NCBI RefSeq assembly: GCF_001269885.1
Contig: NZ_LHVH01000018.1
Coordinates: 1-64,000 of the forward strand
From: Pseudomonas kilonensis
GTDB taxonomy: Bacteria; Pseudomonadota; Gammaproteobacteria; Pseudomonadales; Pseudomonadaceae
Length of the DNA stretch: 64,000 nt
Direction: 5' to 3'
Part shown: one piece after another, positions 9,109 through 17,656 of the stretch
Numbering within the stretch: the stretch's first letter is position 1
How the letters are laid out: every line of letters begins with the position of its first letter
Notes under the pieces: generated by a model
Told to the model about the DNA's origin: nothing
Databases searched by the model: none
Seen by the model: the letters and a program-made list of their open reading frames with translations, nothing else
Made by a program: the position numbers and the translations under genes

Positions 9109-10026
9109 ATGCAGCTGTATGGTGTGCAGTCCACGGCACTGCGTTATTTTCTGGAAGTCGCGCGATGCGGATCGATCAGCGAAGCCTCCGTGCGCTTGAA
9201 TGTCGCCGCGTCAGCGGTGAGCCGACAGATTGCCAAGCTTGAGTTGGCCCTGGATGCCAGTCTGTTTGAGCGTCGCGCCCGAGGCATGGTGCTCAGCGAG
9301 GCGGGGGGGCGGCTGGCGGCCTATGCGCGCAAGTCGCAGCTTGAGGCCGAGCAGGTGGTGCTGGAGATTACCGAGCTGCATGGCTTGCAGCGGGGCCATG
9401 TGCACGTTGCCTGCTCGGAAGGGTTTGCACTGGAATACATGCCCAGGAGCATCAGCGCATTCAGGCGTGAGTATCAGGGCATTCATTTCACCTTGGAGGT
9501 CTGTGCGCCTGCCGAAGCGACCGAGAAGGTGCGTTCCGGCGAAGCCGATCTGGCGATGACCTTCAGCCTGACGCCGCAAAAGGAAATCAAGGTCGAACAT
9601 GTCCTGAGCGGAGCGATTTTTGCCGTGGTCGCCAATTCCCATCCCTTGGCCGGGCGTGAAGCGGTCAGCCTCGCTGAGCTGCAGCCCTGGCCCATTGCGT
9701 TACCCAAGGCCGATACCACGATACGGCAGCTATTCGACATCTGTTGCGGTGTACAGGGGTTGTTGTTCGACCCGGTGTTGACCACCAACTACGTTGCCGC
9801 GCTCTATAGCTTCGTGCGCGAAGAAGGCGTTATCAGCCTGGCCAGCGAAATGACCTTGCAAAAGCAGGTGGCGGACAAGGTCCTGCAATGCGTGCCGATC
9901 CTCGACGAAGGCATGCAGGCACGCCGCATCGAACTGCAAAGCATGGCGGGGCGCAATCTACCGGCAGCGGTGTGTGCCTTCAGGGATTTTCTGATTGCGG
10001 ATCTGGCGAAAGCCAAGCGTCTCTGA
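9109..10026 (+). CDS. LysR-family transcriptional regulator
   Basis: A 305-residue regulator. The N-terminal winged helix-turn-helix spans about residues 1-65 (ALRYFLEVARCGSISEASV, then LNVAASAVSRQIAKLE). It is followed by a periplasmic-binding-protein-like effector domain. The ATG at 9109 is chosen as the family-like N-terminus MQLYGVQSTALRYFLEVA. An in-frame TTG at 9079 would only add ten residues. It is divergent from the peptide-importer operon across 186 bp, the classic LysR arrangement, so control of that operon is the simplest inference. It converges with pchA on the right. Confidence 0.88.
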   Translation: MQLYGVQSTALRYFLEVARCGSISEASVRLNVAASAVSRQIAKLELALDASLFERRARGMVLSEAGGRLAAYARKSQLEAEQVVLEITELHGLQRGHVHVACSEGFALEYMPRSISAFRREYQGIHFTLEVCAPAEATEKVRSGEADLAMTFSLTPQKEIKVEHVLSGAIFAVVANSHPLAGREAVSLAELQPWPIALPKADTTIRQLFDICCGVQGLLFDPVLTTNYVAALYSFVREEGVISLASEMTLQKQVADKVLQCVPILDEGMQARRIELQSMAGRNLPAAVCAFRDFLIADLAKAKRL

Positions 10027-10076
10027 AAAGAGGCGTTCTGTGCGGTTCACGCAAGGCACATTGCGGTGGTGCTCCG

Positions 10077-11438
10077 TTAGCCTGAGAAGAGGCGTAATGC
10101 TTGCTCCATGCTGGCCAGCTTGATTTGAGTTTCCTCATACTCATCGGCCGGTCGAGATCCGTGAACAATCCCGCAGCCTGCAAACAAATGGCAATGCCGG
10201 GGCGTAATCAGTGCCGAACGCAGGGCCACCAGGAAATCTCCGTTGCCCCTTGCGTCCAGCCAGCCCACGGGCGCCGCATACCAGCCCCGATCAAAACCTT
10301 CGTGACGCCGAATGAAGCTCATGGCGGCGGCACCTGGCAAACCTCCTACGGCTGGGGTGGGGTGCAAGGCCTGGATGCCGTCCAGCAAGCTGCGCCCCTC
10401 TTCAAGTCGGGCGCTGATGGGGGTGCTCAAATGCTGCACCGTGGCCAGTTTCAGCAGTTCGGGGCGGGTTTGCGCTTGCAGTTCGCTGACGATGCCACTC
10501 AAGCCTTGCAGGATGGTCTGCACCACCAATTGGTGTTCGTGCAGTTCCTTGGGGTCCGCTAACAAGCCTGTGCCTAGTTGCTGGTCTTCTTCGGGCGTTG
10601 GGGCGCGACGAGCGCTACCGGCGAGGGCATGGGTGCTCAGGCGGCCTTCCTGGCAACTGAGCAGTCGCTCCGGGGTGGCGCCCATGAAACAACTGTCTCC
10701 CCGGTGCAGGGCGAACAGGTGGGATTGGTTACGCCGGTCGTGCAGCCGGCGCATGACGGCGCCGCTGTCGAGGGCGGTGTCCAACTGATATTCGATATGG
10801 CGGGCAAGCACCACTTTGCTCAGGTAGCCGCGATCGATGGCCTGCAAGGCGTTGGCGACTTTGGCCTGCCACTGCGGCGCTGGCAATGCGTTGTGTTCGA
10901 TCACCTGGGGGGCCGACGCAGGGGAGTGTTGAGGCGCGAAAAACTGTTGGTAAGCGGCAAGACTGTTGTGCGCCAGTACGGCTGGATCACTGCCGGGTTC
11001 TACCACGCATTGGCAACGCAGCCAGCGGCCATGGCTGTCCTCGCTGAGCAACCATTGGGCCAGGTGAAAACTGGCATCGGCAAACGGCGCCCAATGCGGC
11101 GTACAAGGTTGCTGCGCGTCGAAACGCATGCCGCCCAGCAGCAGCGGTGGATGGGGACCGTCGATCACCGCGTCGGCACACAACGCGAACCATTGATGGT
11201 TGACGTCGGCCAAGCGCTGGCCCCCCGCGGCTTCGATCTGCCAGGCGCAACCCAGGCCGAACAGTGTCAGGTCCGGCGAGTGAGCGCACCAGAAGAAGCC
11301 TTGCCGGTGCGCCTCGTAGAGTGCCAAGGGATCGAGGGTCGGTGCGGGACGCGAGCTCACGGCGACGACGGGGCGCTGGTACTTCAGCGCGAACTGGTGC
11401 GCGGCTTCGAACACGTTCAATAAGGTGGCTTCGTTCAT
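10077..11438 (-). CDS. pchA: Isochorismate synthase PchA
   Basis: A 453-residue chorismate-utilising enzyme converting chorismate to isochorismate, the first step to salicylate. The conserved C-terminal core is clear: LSKVVLARHIEYQL, HPTPAVGGLPGAAAMSFI, GFDRGWYAAPVGWLDARGNG, FAGCGIVHGSRPADEYEETQ and KLASMEQAL. It is the last gene of the 25-kb siderophore operon. The start MNEATLLNV at 11438 overlaps the pchB stop as ATGA. Adjacency to pchB favours the two-enzyme route (PchA plus PchB), as in Pseudomonas pyochelin, over a fused salicylate synthase. Confidence 0.93.
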   Translation of the reverse strand: MNEATLLNVFEAAHQFALKYQRPVVAVSSRPAPTLDPLALYEAHRQGFFWCAHSPDLTLFGLGCAWQIEAAGGQRLADVNHQWFALCADAVIDGPHPPLLLGGMRFDAQQPCTPHWAPFADASFHLAQWLLSEDSHGRWLRCQCVVEPGSDPAVLAHNSLAAYQQFFAPQHSPASAPQVIEHNALPAPQWQAKVANALQAIDRGYLSKVVLARHIEYQLDTALDSGAVMRRLHDRRNQSHLFALHRGDSCFMGATPERLLSCQEGRLSTHALAGSARRAPTPEEDQQLGTGLLADPKELHEHQLVVQTILQGLSGIVSELQAQTRPELLKLATVQHLSTPISARLEEGRSLLDGIQALHPTPAVGGLPGAAAMSFIRRHEGFDRGWYAAPVGWLDARGNGDFLVALRSALITPRHCHLFAGCGIVHGSRPADEYEETQIKLASMEQALRLFSG

Positions 11439-11743
11439 ACCGCTTCGCTCTTTTTTTGCAGCCAGAACGCCGTTTGTTCCGCGATGTACCAATGGATGAT
11501 CTGGTTGAACAGGCCCTCGATGAATTCACCGTCCAACCCAACCTCCTGCGCCCATCGCCGGCGCTGTGGCAACATCGCCGCGACGCGGTCCGGTGCGGCA
11601 ATACTGGCCTGGTCGGGCTTGAACGACGAGGCCGCCTTGACGTATTGCATACGCAGCCCCAGGGCATCGACGATCTGCCGGTCGAGGGTGTCGATGGCGT
11701 GACGAATGTCCGGCAGGCCGGTGCAGTGTTCCGGGGTTTTCAT
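11435..11743 (-). CDS. pchB: Isochorismate pyruvate lyase PchB
   Basis: A 102-residue AroQ-fold lyase that removes pyruvate from isochorismate to give salicylate. Residues R14, R31 and K42, the active-site positions known for P. aeruginosa PchB, fall at exactly these numbers in this protein. The central ASSFK segment and the C-terminal IIHWYIAEQTAFW helix also fit. It overlaps pchC upstream and pchA downstream by ATGA, giving tight translational coupling. Confidence 0.95.
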   Translation of the reverse strand: MKTPEHCTGLPDIRHAIDTLDRQIVDALGLRMQYVKAASSFKPDQASIAAPDRVAAMLPQRRRWAQEVGLDGEFIEGLFNQIIHWYIAEQTAFWLQKKSEAV

Positions 11744-12498
11744 ACCAAGTCTCCTTGAAGGTAGGCCGTGCGTTGCAGCAGGTGATGGATCACGGGGCGT
11801 GGCTGTTGCTTGAGGTAAAAATGATCGCCGTCGAACAGGCGAATATCCGGGGCGTGCTCGCTCAGGTCTGCCCAGGCGTGGGCCTGGTCAAGGCTGACGT
11901 CCGTGTCTTCGCGAGCCAGCAGCACGTCGATCGGCGCCGCCAAGCGGTCGAGCCGGGTGGGGCGCCAGGTTTCGATGGCCTGGTAGTCACTGCGCAAGGT
12001 AGGCAGGAACAGTGCGCGCAGCTGCGGGTTGGCCCATAGGCCGGTGGCCTCGGCGTCCTGGCGCAGAATGTCGGCGATCAGCGCGTCGTCGTCCTGGCGG
12101 TGCAGGTCACTGGATGGTTGCCGGTGCGGTGGCGGATGGGCCGAGACAAACACATGTTCGGCACCGACGCCCGCCGCCTCCAGATGCACACCGACGGCGT
12201 AGGCCAGCGCCGCGCCCATGCTGTGACCAAACAGCCACAGCGGGCCGGTGGGCAAACTCAACAGCGCCTGGGTAATACGTTCGGCCAGACTGGACAGACA
12301 CCGAATATGTGTTTCGTTGAACCGCTCTTCACGTCCGGGATACTGCACGGCCAGGAGGTCGATATCCCCCGGCAGATGCGCCAGCCACGGGCGAAAAAAG
12401 CTCGCACTGCCTCCGGCATGTGGCAGGCACACCAGGCGGGCCCGGGCGTGTTCTCCTTCACGTAGCACGCGCAACCACGGGGATATTTCACCACTCAT
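11740..12498 (-). CDS. pchC: Type II (editing) thioesterase PchC
   Basis: A 252-residue alpha/beta hydrolase of the NRPS editing class. It shows LVCLPHAGGSASFFRPW (oxyanion strand), QYPGRE, the nucleophile elbow GHSMGAALAY with Ser near residue 93, and a late GDHFYL His. In siderophore systems such enzymes clear misprimed carrier proteins. The start MSGEISPWL at 12498 overlaps the pchD stop as ATGA. The order pchD-pchC-pchB-pchA matches pyochelin loci. Confidence 0.92.
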   Translation of the reverse strand: MSGEISPWLRVLREGEHARARLVCLPHAGGSASFFRPWLAHLPGDIDLLAVQYPGREERFNETHIRCLSSLAERITQALLSLPTGPLWLFGHSMGAALAYAVGVHLEAAGVGAEHVFVSAHPPPHRQPSSDLHRQDDDALIADILRQDAEATGLWANPQLRALFLPTLRSDYQAIETWRPTRLDRLAAPIDVLLAREDTDVSLDQAHAWADLSEHAPDIRLFDGDHFYLKQQPRPVIHHLLQRTAYLQGDLV

Positions 12499-14093
12499 AA
12501 GGCGTGCACCTGCTCCGCCAGGGCCTTGCGGTTGACCTTGCCCAGGCGCGTCAGCGGGAACTCGCGCAGCACCTGCAAGCGATCCGGCAATTTGTAGGCG
12601 GCCAGTCCACGCTCGCGCAGCCAGGCGTTGATCGCTCCCAGCTCGACGTGTTCGGCGTGGGCCAACACACAGGCGCAACTGCGCTCACCCAGCAGCTCAT
12701 CGGCCAAGGCCACCAGGGCTACATCGCGAATCAACGGATGGCCCAGCAGCAGATTTTCGATTTCCTCCACCGGAATTTTCTCGCCGCCGCGGTTGATCAC
12801 ATCCTTGGTCCGCCCCTCGACGATCAAATGGCCCTCGGGCAGACGCCGCACCAGGTCGCCGCTGCGGTAGAAGCCATCGGCGGTGAAGGCGCGCAGATTC
12901 TGTTCGCCGGCGTTGTAGTAACCGCGAATGGTGTAGGGGCCACGCACCAGCAGTTCGCCCACGGCGCCTGGCGCAACCGGTACGTCATCGGCGTCGACGA
13001 TGCGGATCTCGTCATCGGCGGTCAGCGGCAGGCCCTGGGTTTCGAAGATGCGGGCTTGCGGGTCATCCAGTGGGGTGAAGCACAGCAACCCTTCGGCCAT
13101 GCCGTACACCTGTTGCAGGCCACAGCCCAGGGCCGGACCGATACGTGCGGCGATCTCGGCCTTGAGCCGCGCGCCGCCGACTTGCAGCCATTGCAGACTG
13201 CTCAGGTCGTGGTCGGACCATTGCGCCATTTCCAGCCACAGCAGCACCAGCGGCGGGATCAAAGCGGTGTGGGTGATGCGTTCGGCCTCGATCAGTTCGA
13301 AGGTGGTGTCGGGGCTGGGTTCCGGCGCCAACACGAGGGTAGCGCCGACACTGAACACCCCGAGTGCACCGGGTGAGGCCAGGGGAAAGTTGTGCGCCAC
13401 GGGCAACGCCGCCAGGTAGCGGGTGTGGCTGTCGAAGCCGCACGCGCGGGCTGCCAGGCGCGCATTGCAGGCGTAATCGTCATGGGTGCGCGGGATCAAC
13501 TTGGGCAGGCCGGTGGTGCCGCCGGACAGCAGCAGCACGGCGACTTCCCGTGAGTCTGGCGCGGACAGTGGACGAGGGTCAGCAACGCAGTCGGCCAGAG
13601 ACACGAATTCCTCGGCCGCCCCGACCACCCAGACCTGTTGCAGGCTCGGCGCCTGTTCACATAGGGTGCGCGCCAGCGGCCGATAATCGAAGCCCAGGTG
13701 CCGATCGACAATCACATAGGCCACGGCCTGGCTCAGTTGGGCCAAGTGGAGCAGTTCATGTTCGCGATGGGCCGGCAGGGCGAACACCGGAATCACGCCC
13801 AGGCGCAACAGGGCGAAAGTCAGGCTGAAAAACTCGGCGATGTTCGGCAGTTGCACCAGCACCCGCTGGCCGGCGCGCAGGCCCCGGTCGGCGAGGCCGG
13901 CGGCCAAGCGGTCGGCTTGCAGGTCGAGTTCGGCGTAACGCCAGCGCCGATGCCCGTCCACCAGCGCCTCCTTGTGCGGTGTGCGCTGCGCCTGCTCGCG
14001 CAGCAATTGGCCCAACGGCACGCCTTGCCAGTAGCCGAGTTCGCGATAACGGCGGATAAAGTCGTCGGGCCAGTCGGTGCATCCATCAAGCAT
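12495..14093 (-). CDS. pchD: Salicyl-AMP ligase PchD
   Basis: A 532-residue free-standing aryl adenylation enzyme that activates salicylate and loads it on the ArCP of the first NRPS. Core motifs are LLLSGGTTGLPKLIPRTH (P-loop), QVYGMAEGLLCF (A5), YRSGDLVRR (A7), GRTKDVINRGGEKI (A8) and RLGKVNRKAL with the A10 Lys. The N-terminus WPDDFIRRYRELGYW is typical of the DhbE/EntE/PchD group. AGGAG precedes the start at 14093. It overlaps the VOC-protein gene by eight bases. Confidence 0.94.
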   Translation of the reverse strand: MLDGCTDWPDDFIRRYRELGYWQGVPLGQLLREQAQRTPHKEALVDGHRRWRYAELDLQADRLAAGLADRGLRAGQRVLVQLPNIAEFFSLTFALLRLGVIPVFALPAHREHELLHLAQLSQAVAYVIVDRHLGFDYRPLARTLCEQAPSLQQVWVVGAAEEFVSLADCVADPRPLSAPDSREVAVLLLSGGTTGLPKLIPRTHDDYACNARLAARACGFDSHTRYLAALPVAHNFPLASPGALGVFSVGATLVLAPEPSPDTTFELIEAERITHTALIPPLVLLWLEMAQWSDHDLSSLQWLQVGGARLKAEIAARIGPALGCGLQQVYGMAEGLLCFTPLDDPQARIFETQGLPLTADDEIRIVDADDVPVAPGAVGELLVRGPYTIRGYYNAGEQNLRAFTADGFYRSGDLVRRLPEGHLIVEGRTKDVINRGGEKIPVEEIENLLLGHPLIRDVALVALADELLGERSCACVLAHAEHVELGAINAWLRERGLAAYKLPDRLQVLREFPLTRLGKVNRKALAEQVHAL

Positions 14094-14805
14094 GGCAATC
14101 TCCTTGAGCGGTCGGGCAACCCAGCAAACGGGCGCCGTGCAGAATCAGCGGGTGCGCCAGGCCGGCGATTCGCACCGCCTGTACGCCGGTGTATTCGGCC
14201 GGCTGGATACGCAGCAACGGGTCGTCACCGGTCAGCAGGCTGAGGGCACTGTGGTCGGCGGGATGTACGCCCAGGTGGATCGCCGCCAAGCCCGTTGCGC
14301 CGTTGGGATGAATCATTCGGGGCGGATGCTGGGCCGGCTCATAGGGCGTGACCAGGAAGGGCAGGCGGTCGTGGCGGGGGTAGACGAAACGAAAGCGCGT
14401 CTGGCGGCCATCAGCGCAGGTACGCCGCCAGTTCACCGTCCGGCCCATGGCCACGCCGCAGCCCGTCAGGCCCTTGAGGCGCGGCGCCAGGGCGGGGGTC
14501 TCGCATAGCAGCGCCAGGTCGCAGAACCCTTCGCCCTGGGCGGCCCAGCGCAACATCCGGCGCCCGGCGCCACGGCCGGCCAGGCAGTCGATGGGCCACT
14601 TGAATAGCCAGGCGTGACGCGGTGTGGTGAGCAATTCGATGATCGGCCCCTGGCTGAACCAGATATGCGCGTGTTGCGCGCGGGCCTCGGCAGTGGCGTA
14701 GGTGACCTCGAAACCGGCGGCACGAAAATTCGCCACGGCCTGGTGCAAGTTGCGCACCCATAGCAACACATGGCTGCAGGTGGAGGAGGATTGAGCAGTG
14801 TTCAA
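14086..14805 (-). CDS. VOC/glyoxalase-like protein in the siderophore operon
   Basis: A 239-residue protein with a vicinal-oxygen-chelate look. The N-terminal half begins SHVLLWVRNLHQAVANFRAAGF, with HIWFSQGPIIELL following. A second half has GLAAIHLGVHPADHSALSLLTGD. It resembles the Glyoxalase_3 type, and its reaction is unknown. The frame opens with TTG (TTGAACACT) that overlaps the pchG stop as TTGA. No upstream ATG exists in frame near the domain start, and a weak GGAG lies ten bases upstream. I do not recall such a gene in pyochelin or yersiniabactin loci. It could process an intermediate, bind metal or protect the cell. Confidence 0.72.
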   Translation of the reverse strand: MNTAQSSSTCSHVLLWVRNLHQAVANFRAAGFEVTYATAEARAQHAHIWFSQGPIIELLTTPRHAWLFKWPIDCLAGRGAGRRMLRWAAQGEGFCDLALLCETPALAPRLKGLTGCGVAMGRTVNWRRTCADGRQTRFRFVYPRHDRLPFLVTPYEPAQHPPRMIHPNGATGLAAIHLGVHPADHSALSLLTGDDPLLRIQPAEYTGVQAVRIAGLAHPLILHGARLLGCPTAQGDCHA

Positions 14806-15947
14806 AACGGCAGCGCTCCGAGCAGTTGGGCGGTGGCGTCACCGCAAGGGGGTTGCACGGCGTCGGCCAGGGCCTGAAGTTCAGCCAGCGGCAGCGGGCG
14901 GGGCACGGGCGGCTCAATCAAGGCGGGCATGCCGATCCGGTTGTTCATTTCGCGCCAGGCCATGGACACCTCGGTGGCCCAGACGCCGCTGCGCAGGCGC
15001 CGCGACGGCTCGTCGATGTCGCGGCATAACTCGTCCAGGGCGACGCTGACCGCGTCGGGCCAGACCTGGTTGAACACCTGCTGGTAGCTCTTGGGCACCT
15101 GCGGATCGAGCAGCACCATCGTCGGCCCGGCCAGCCGCTCGCTGCCGGGACCGGCCATGATCAGGCGGTCGGTGCTGTCCCTTAAGGCGTGCAGGCGCGG
15201 GTTCCACAGCACCGGGCCGTGGGTGTCGCCCAGGCTCAGTACCCCGGCTTCACAACCGACTTCGAGGCGATGCAACAGGAACGAGTGGTTGTCCGGGTCC
15301 TTGGGGTGCACCTGGTTCTGCACCCGCAAGCTGATCGGTACGCCGTTGAAGCGGGCGTCGAGCCGCGTGAAGGGATCCTCTGCGACCGTAGGGGCCGGTG
15401 CCGCGAACACCCAGGGCCGCAGACCACCGGCCAGGCGCCCGAGAATATCCAGTAACGGGTAGGCCACCTGGCTGTTGCAAGCGGCTTCGATATACGCCAA
15501 CCCCTGCCGATCGCGCAGGTAAGCGGCCACGGCGAGAAAGCGGCGGATCGCCAGGATATTCGGGTACAGCGTATTCACCGCATAGGCGGCCTGGCCCTGG
15601 CGCGCGGCCTGCATGCACGCGGCGATTTCGCGGTGGTGCACCGGGTGTTCCTGCAACACGTGGATGCCACGGCGTAGAAATTGTTGGGCCAAGTCACCGC
15701 CGGCGCCACCGGTTGCCCCGGAGCGCACCACCACGCAGGCGATATCGACCTCATCCGGCACCTGTTCGACGGTCTCGTACAGCGTCACCCCATACTGTTC
15801 GGCGCAGGCCTTGGAATAGGCATTGCCGCGGGACAGGATGCCCACCAGTTCGTAGCGGTCATGGGCGCGGGCCAGGGCTTGCAGGTAGATGCGGCCGAAC
15901 GCGGTGCCGGCCACGATCACACGTTTGCGCGCAGGGGCACCGTTCAT
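14802..15947 (-). CDS. pchG: Thiazolinyl imide reductase (PchG/Irp3 family)
   Basis: A 381-residue NADPH-dependent enzyme that reduces a carrier-bound thiazoline to a thiazolidine. The Rossmann start RVIVAGTAFGRIYLQAL and the stretches YGVTLYETVEQVPDEVDIA and VLQEHPVHHREIAACM agree with PchG/Irp3, a Gfo/Idh/MocA relative. The start MNGAPARKR at 15947 overlaps the upstream methyltransferase stop as ATGA. It acts in trans on the NRPS, most likely on one of the three rings. Which ring cannot be read from sequence. Confidence 0.9.
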   Translation of the reverse strand: MNGAPARKRVIVAGTAFGRIYLQALARAHDRYELVGILSRGNAYSKACAEQYGVTLYETVEQVPDEVDIACVVVRSGATGGAGGDLAQQFLRRGIHVLQEHPVHHREIAACMQAARQGQAAYAVNTLYPNILAIRRFLAVAAYLRDRQGLAYIEAACNSQVAYPLLDILGRLAGGLRPWVFAAPAPTVAEDPFTRLDARFNGVPISLRVQNQVHPKDPDNHSFLLHRLEVGCEAGVLSLGDTHGPVLWNPRLHALRDSTDRLIMAGPGSERLAGPTMVLLDPQVPKSYQQVFNQVWPDAVSVALDELCRDIDEPSRRLRSGVWATEVSMAWREMNNRIGMPALIEPPVPRPLPLAELQALADAVQPPCGDATAQLLGALPF

Positions 15948-17656
15948 GAGCAGGTCTCCGGCAGGCGAGCCCACAGGGCCAGCGTGTGGTTGTCGGGTAA
16001 CTGGTCGGGCAGCTCGAGGGCCAAGGCGGGCTCTTCCAGGTGCGCGGCCAATGCGGCGCGGCTCAGGCGATGGGCGGGCACCTGGGTGACGAAGACACGA
16101 TGGCCCAGGCACGCCAGTGGGTGCCCTGCGGCGGGCAGGCTACGGTTGCCCTGGAACCCGGTCCTGGCCAGTGCGGTTTGCCACTGCGTGAGGTTCAGGA
16201 AGGTGGCGCTGCTGAGCTGACGTTCATCGTTGGCCTGGTTGAGCATGAAGGCCTGGGAGGCCATCACCCAGAATTCCTCCTGCGTGGGTTCGCTGAATAC
16301 CAGCCAGCCGCCCGGCTTGAGCAAGGCGAGCAGGGTCGCCAGGGAGCGCTCGGTATCGCGGGCGGCATTGAGCACGCCACCGGCGACGATCAGGTCCCAG
16401 CTCTGGCTGCGGTAACCCTGGGCGAGGGCGGGGCGATCGATGTCGAACACGCCATGGCGGACCCACGGCCAGGCCTGCAAACGCTCGGCGGCCTGCTCGC
16501 TGAAATAGCGCGACACGTCGGTGCACAGGTAGTCCACCGAAGCCTCGGCCAAGGCCGGTAGCACGGCCTGGGTGGTCGACCCGGTGCCGGCGCCGACTTC
16601 AAGCACGCGCAACCGCATGCCGGCCGGTTGGCGTGCGGCCCAGGCGCCGACCCAGTGGGCTACCGCACGGTGCTGGTACTGCGCCGCCAGGCTTTCGCGG
16701 TACAACGCCGCCGCTCGGTAGGTACGCCCCTCGGGAAACAACAGGTGCACCGCCGCACAGTCGCCGCGCATCAGCGCCGGCAATTGGCGCGCATTCGCCT
16801 GCGCATAGTCGAGAGTGCCGCTGCCGCCGGTGTTGCACGCCCAGTCCAGGGTCAACTGCGCCCAGATGCCCTCCAGGGCGGCGTCGCTCCAGGCACTGGC
16901 GTCAAGGGTGGGATGCAATCGGGTGCCTTCGCGGCGCAACAGATCTTGCCCTTGCAGCACGTCCAGCCAGCGTGCGATCAGCGACCGGTGACCCGGCGCG
17001 ATGCCCGCGTGAGCCAGACCCTGGGCCACATCATTCACCGGTGCCGGCAGCAGGCCGCAATGGTCCAGACCGTTGAGCATCGACAGCAACGCGGCGTGAC
17101 CCAACCGATCATTGAGCCGTACCGCTTCAACAAGTCGCTCGGTGGAAAACTGCCGGTCGAGGGCCACTTCAGTGGCATCCAGGTAGTCCTCAACCCATCC
17201 TGTCTCACAAGGGTGAGGCACAGCGAACAAGGTCTGGCCGTGCAGCGCGACGCTGCTCACCGCGGGGTGCCCAAGGGCTCGCTCGCGCCAGCGTTGCTGC
17301 TCGAGCTTGACGCTGGCCAGGTCGCGCCATTGCCCAAGAGCATCGGTAAACCCCAGGACGCTGCAATTGAGCTGCGCCGCCGCCCGCTCGGCGAGTTGCC
17401 AGTCGCCCGGTTGCGCCGTGACGAACAACACCTGTTCCAGGTGGCTCAGGTCGGTCAAAGGCAGGGCGGGAAAGTCCAGCAGCCGTTCCAGCTGTTCGGC
17501 GTTCATCACCGCCACGGCGGGGCGCTGGCGTTCGATGACGGCCAACAGACGAGCCGGGGAGCGTTGATGAATGCCCAGGTCGGTCAGGGCAGGCAAATGC
17601 CATGGGAACGTGCCGACGGGCAGGTCGATCAGCAGGGTGTCAACGTTCAGCGTCAT
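15944..17656 (-). CDS. Free-standing methyltransferase resembling a detached interrupted A domain
   Basis: A 570-residue protein. Residues about 190-510 form a SAM methyltransferase with motif I LEVGAGTGSTT, DYLCTDVS, SWDLIVAGGVLNAA and LLKPGGWLVFSEPT, closely matching the MT embedded in the 23259-28733 NRPS. The flanks also align with that NRPS. Residues ~30-150 resemble the second half of an A core, 'HPAVSSVALHGQTLFAVPH' matches the A8/A9 border, and the C-terminus matches the final A subdomain but lacks the GKVDRKAL A10 motif. It probably methylates a carrier-bound ring or cysteine in trans. The start at 17656 has AGGAG upstream and overlaps the next gene as ATGA. Confidence 0.85.
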   Translation of the reverse strand: MTLNVDTLLIDLPVGTFPWHLPALTDLGIHQRSPARLLAVIERQRPAVAVMNAEQLERLLDFPALPLTDLSHLEQVLFVTAQPGDWQLAERAAAQLNCSVLGFTDALGQWRDLASVKLEQQRWRERALGHPAVSSVALHGQTLFAVPHPCETGWVEDYLDATEVALDRQFSTERLVEAVRLNDRLGHAALLSMLNGLDHCGLLPAPVNDVAQGLAHAGIAPGHRSLIARWLDVLQGQDLLRREGTRLHPTLDASAWSDAALEGIWAQLTLDWACNTGGSGTLDYAQANARQLPALMRGDCAAVHLLFPEGRTYRAAALYRESLAAQYQHRAVAHWVGAWAARQPAGMRLRVLEVGAGTGSTTQAVLPALAEASVDYLCTDVSRYFSEQAAERLQAWPWVRHGVFDIDRPALAQGYRSQSWDLIVAGGVLNAARDTERSLATLLALLKPGGWLVFSEPTQEEFWVMASQAFMLNQANDERQLSSATFLNLTQWQTALARTGFQGNRSLPAAGHPLACLGHRVFVTQVPAHRLSRAALAAHLEEPALALELPDQLPDNHTLALWARLPETCS

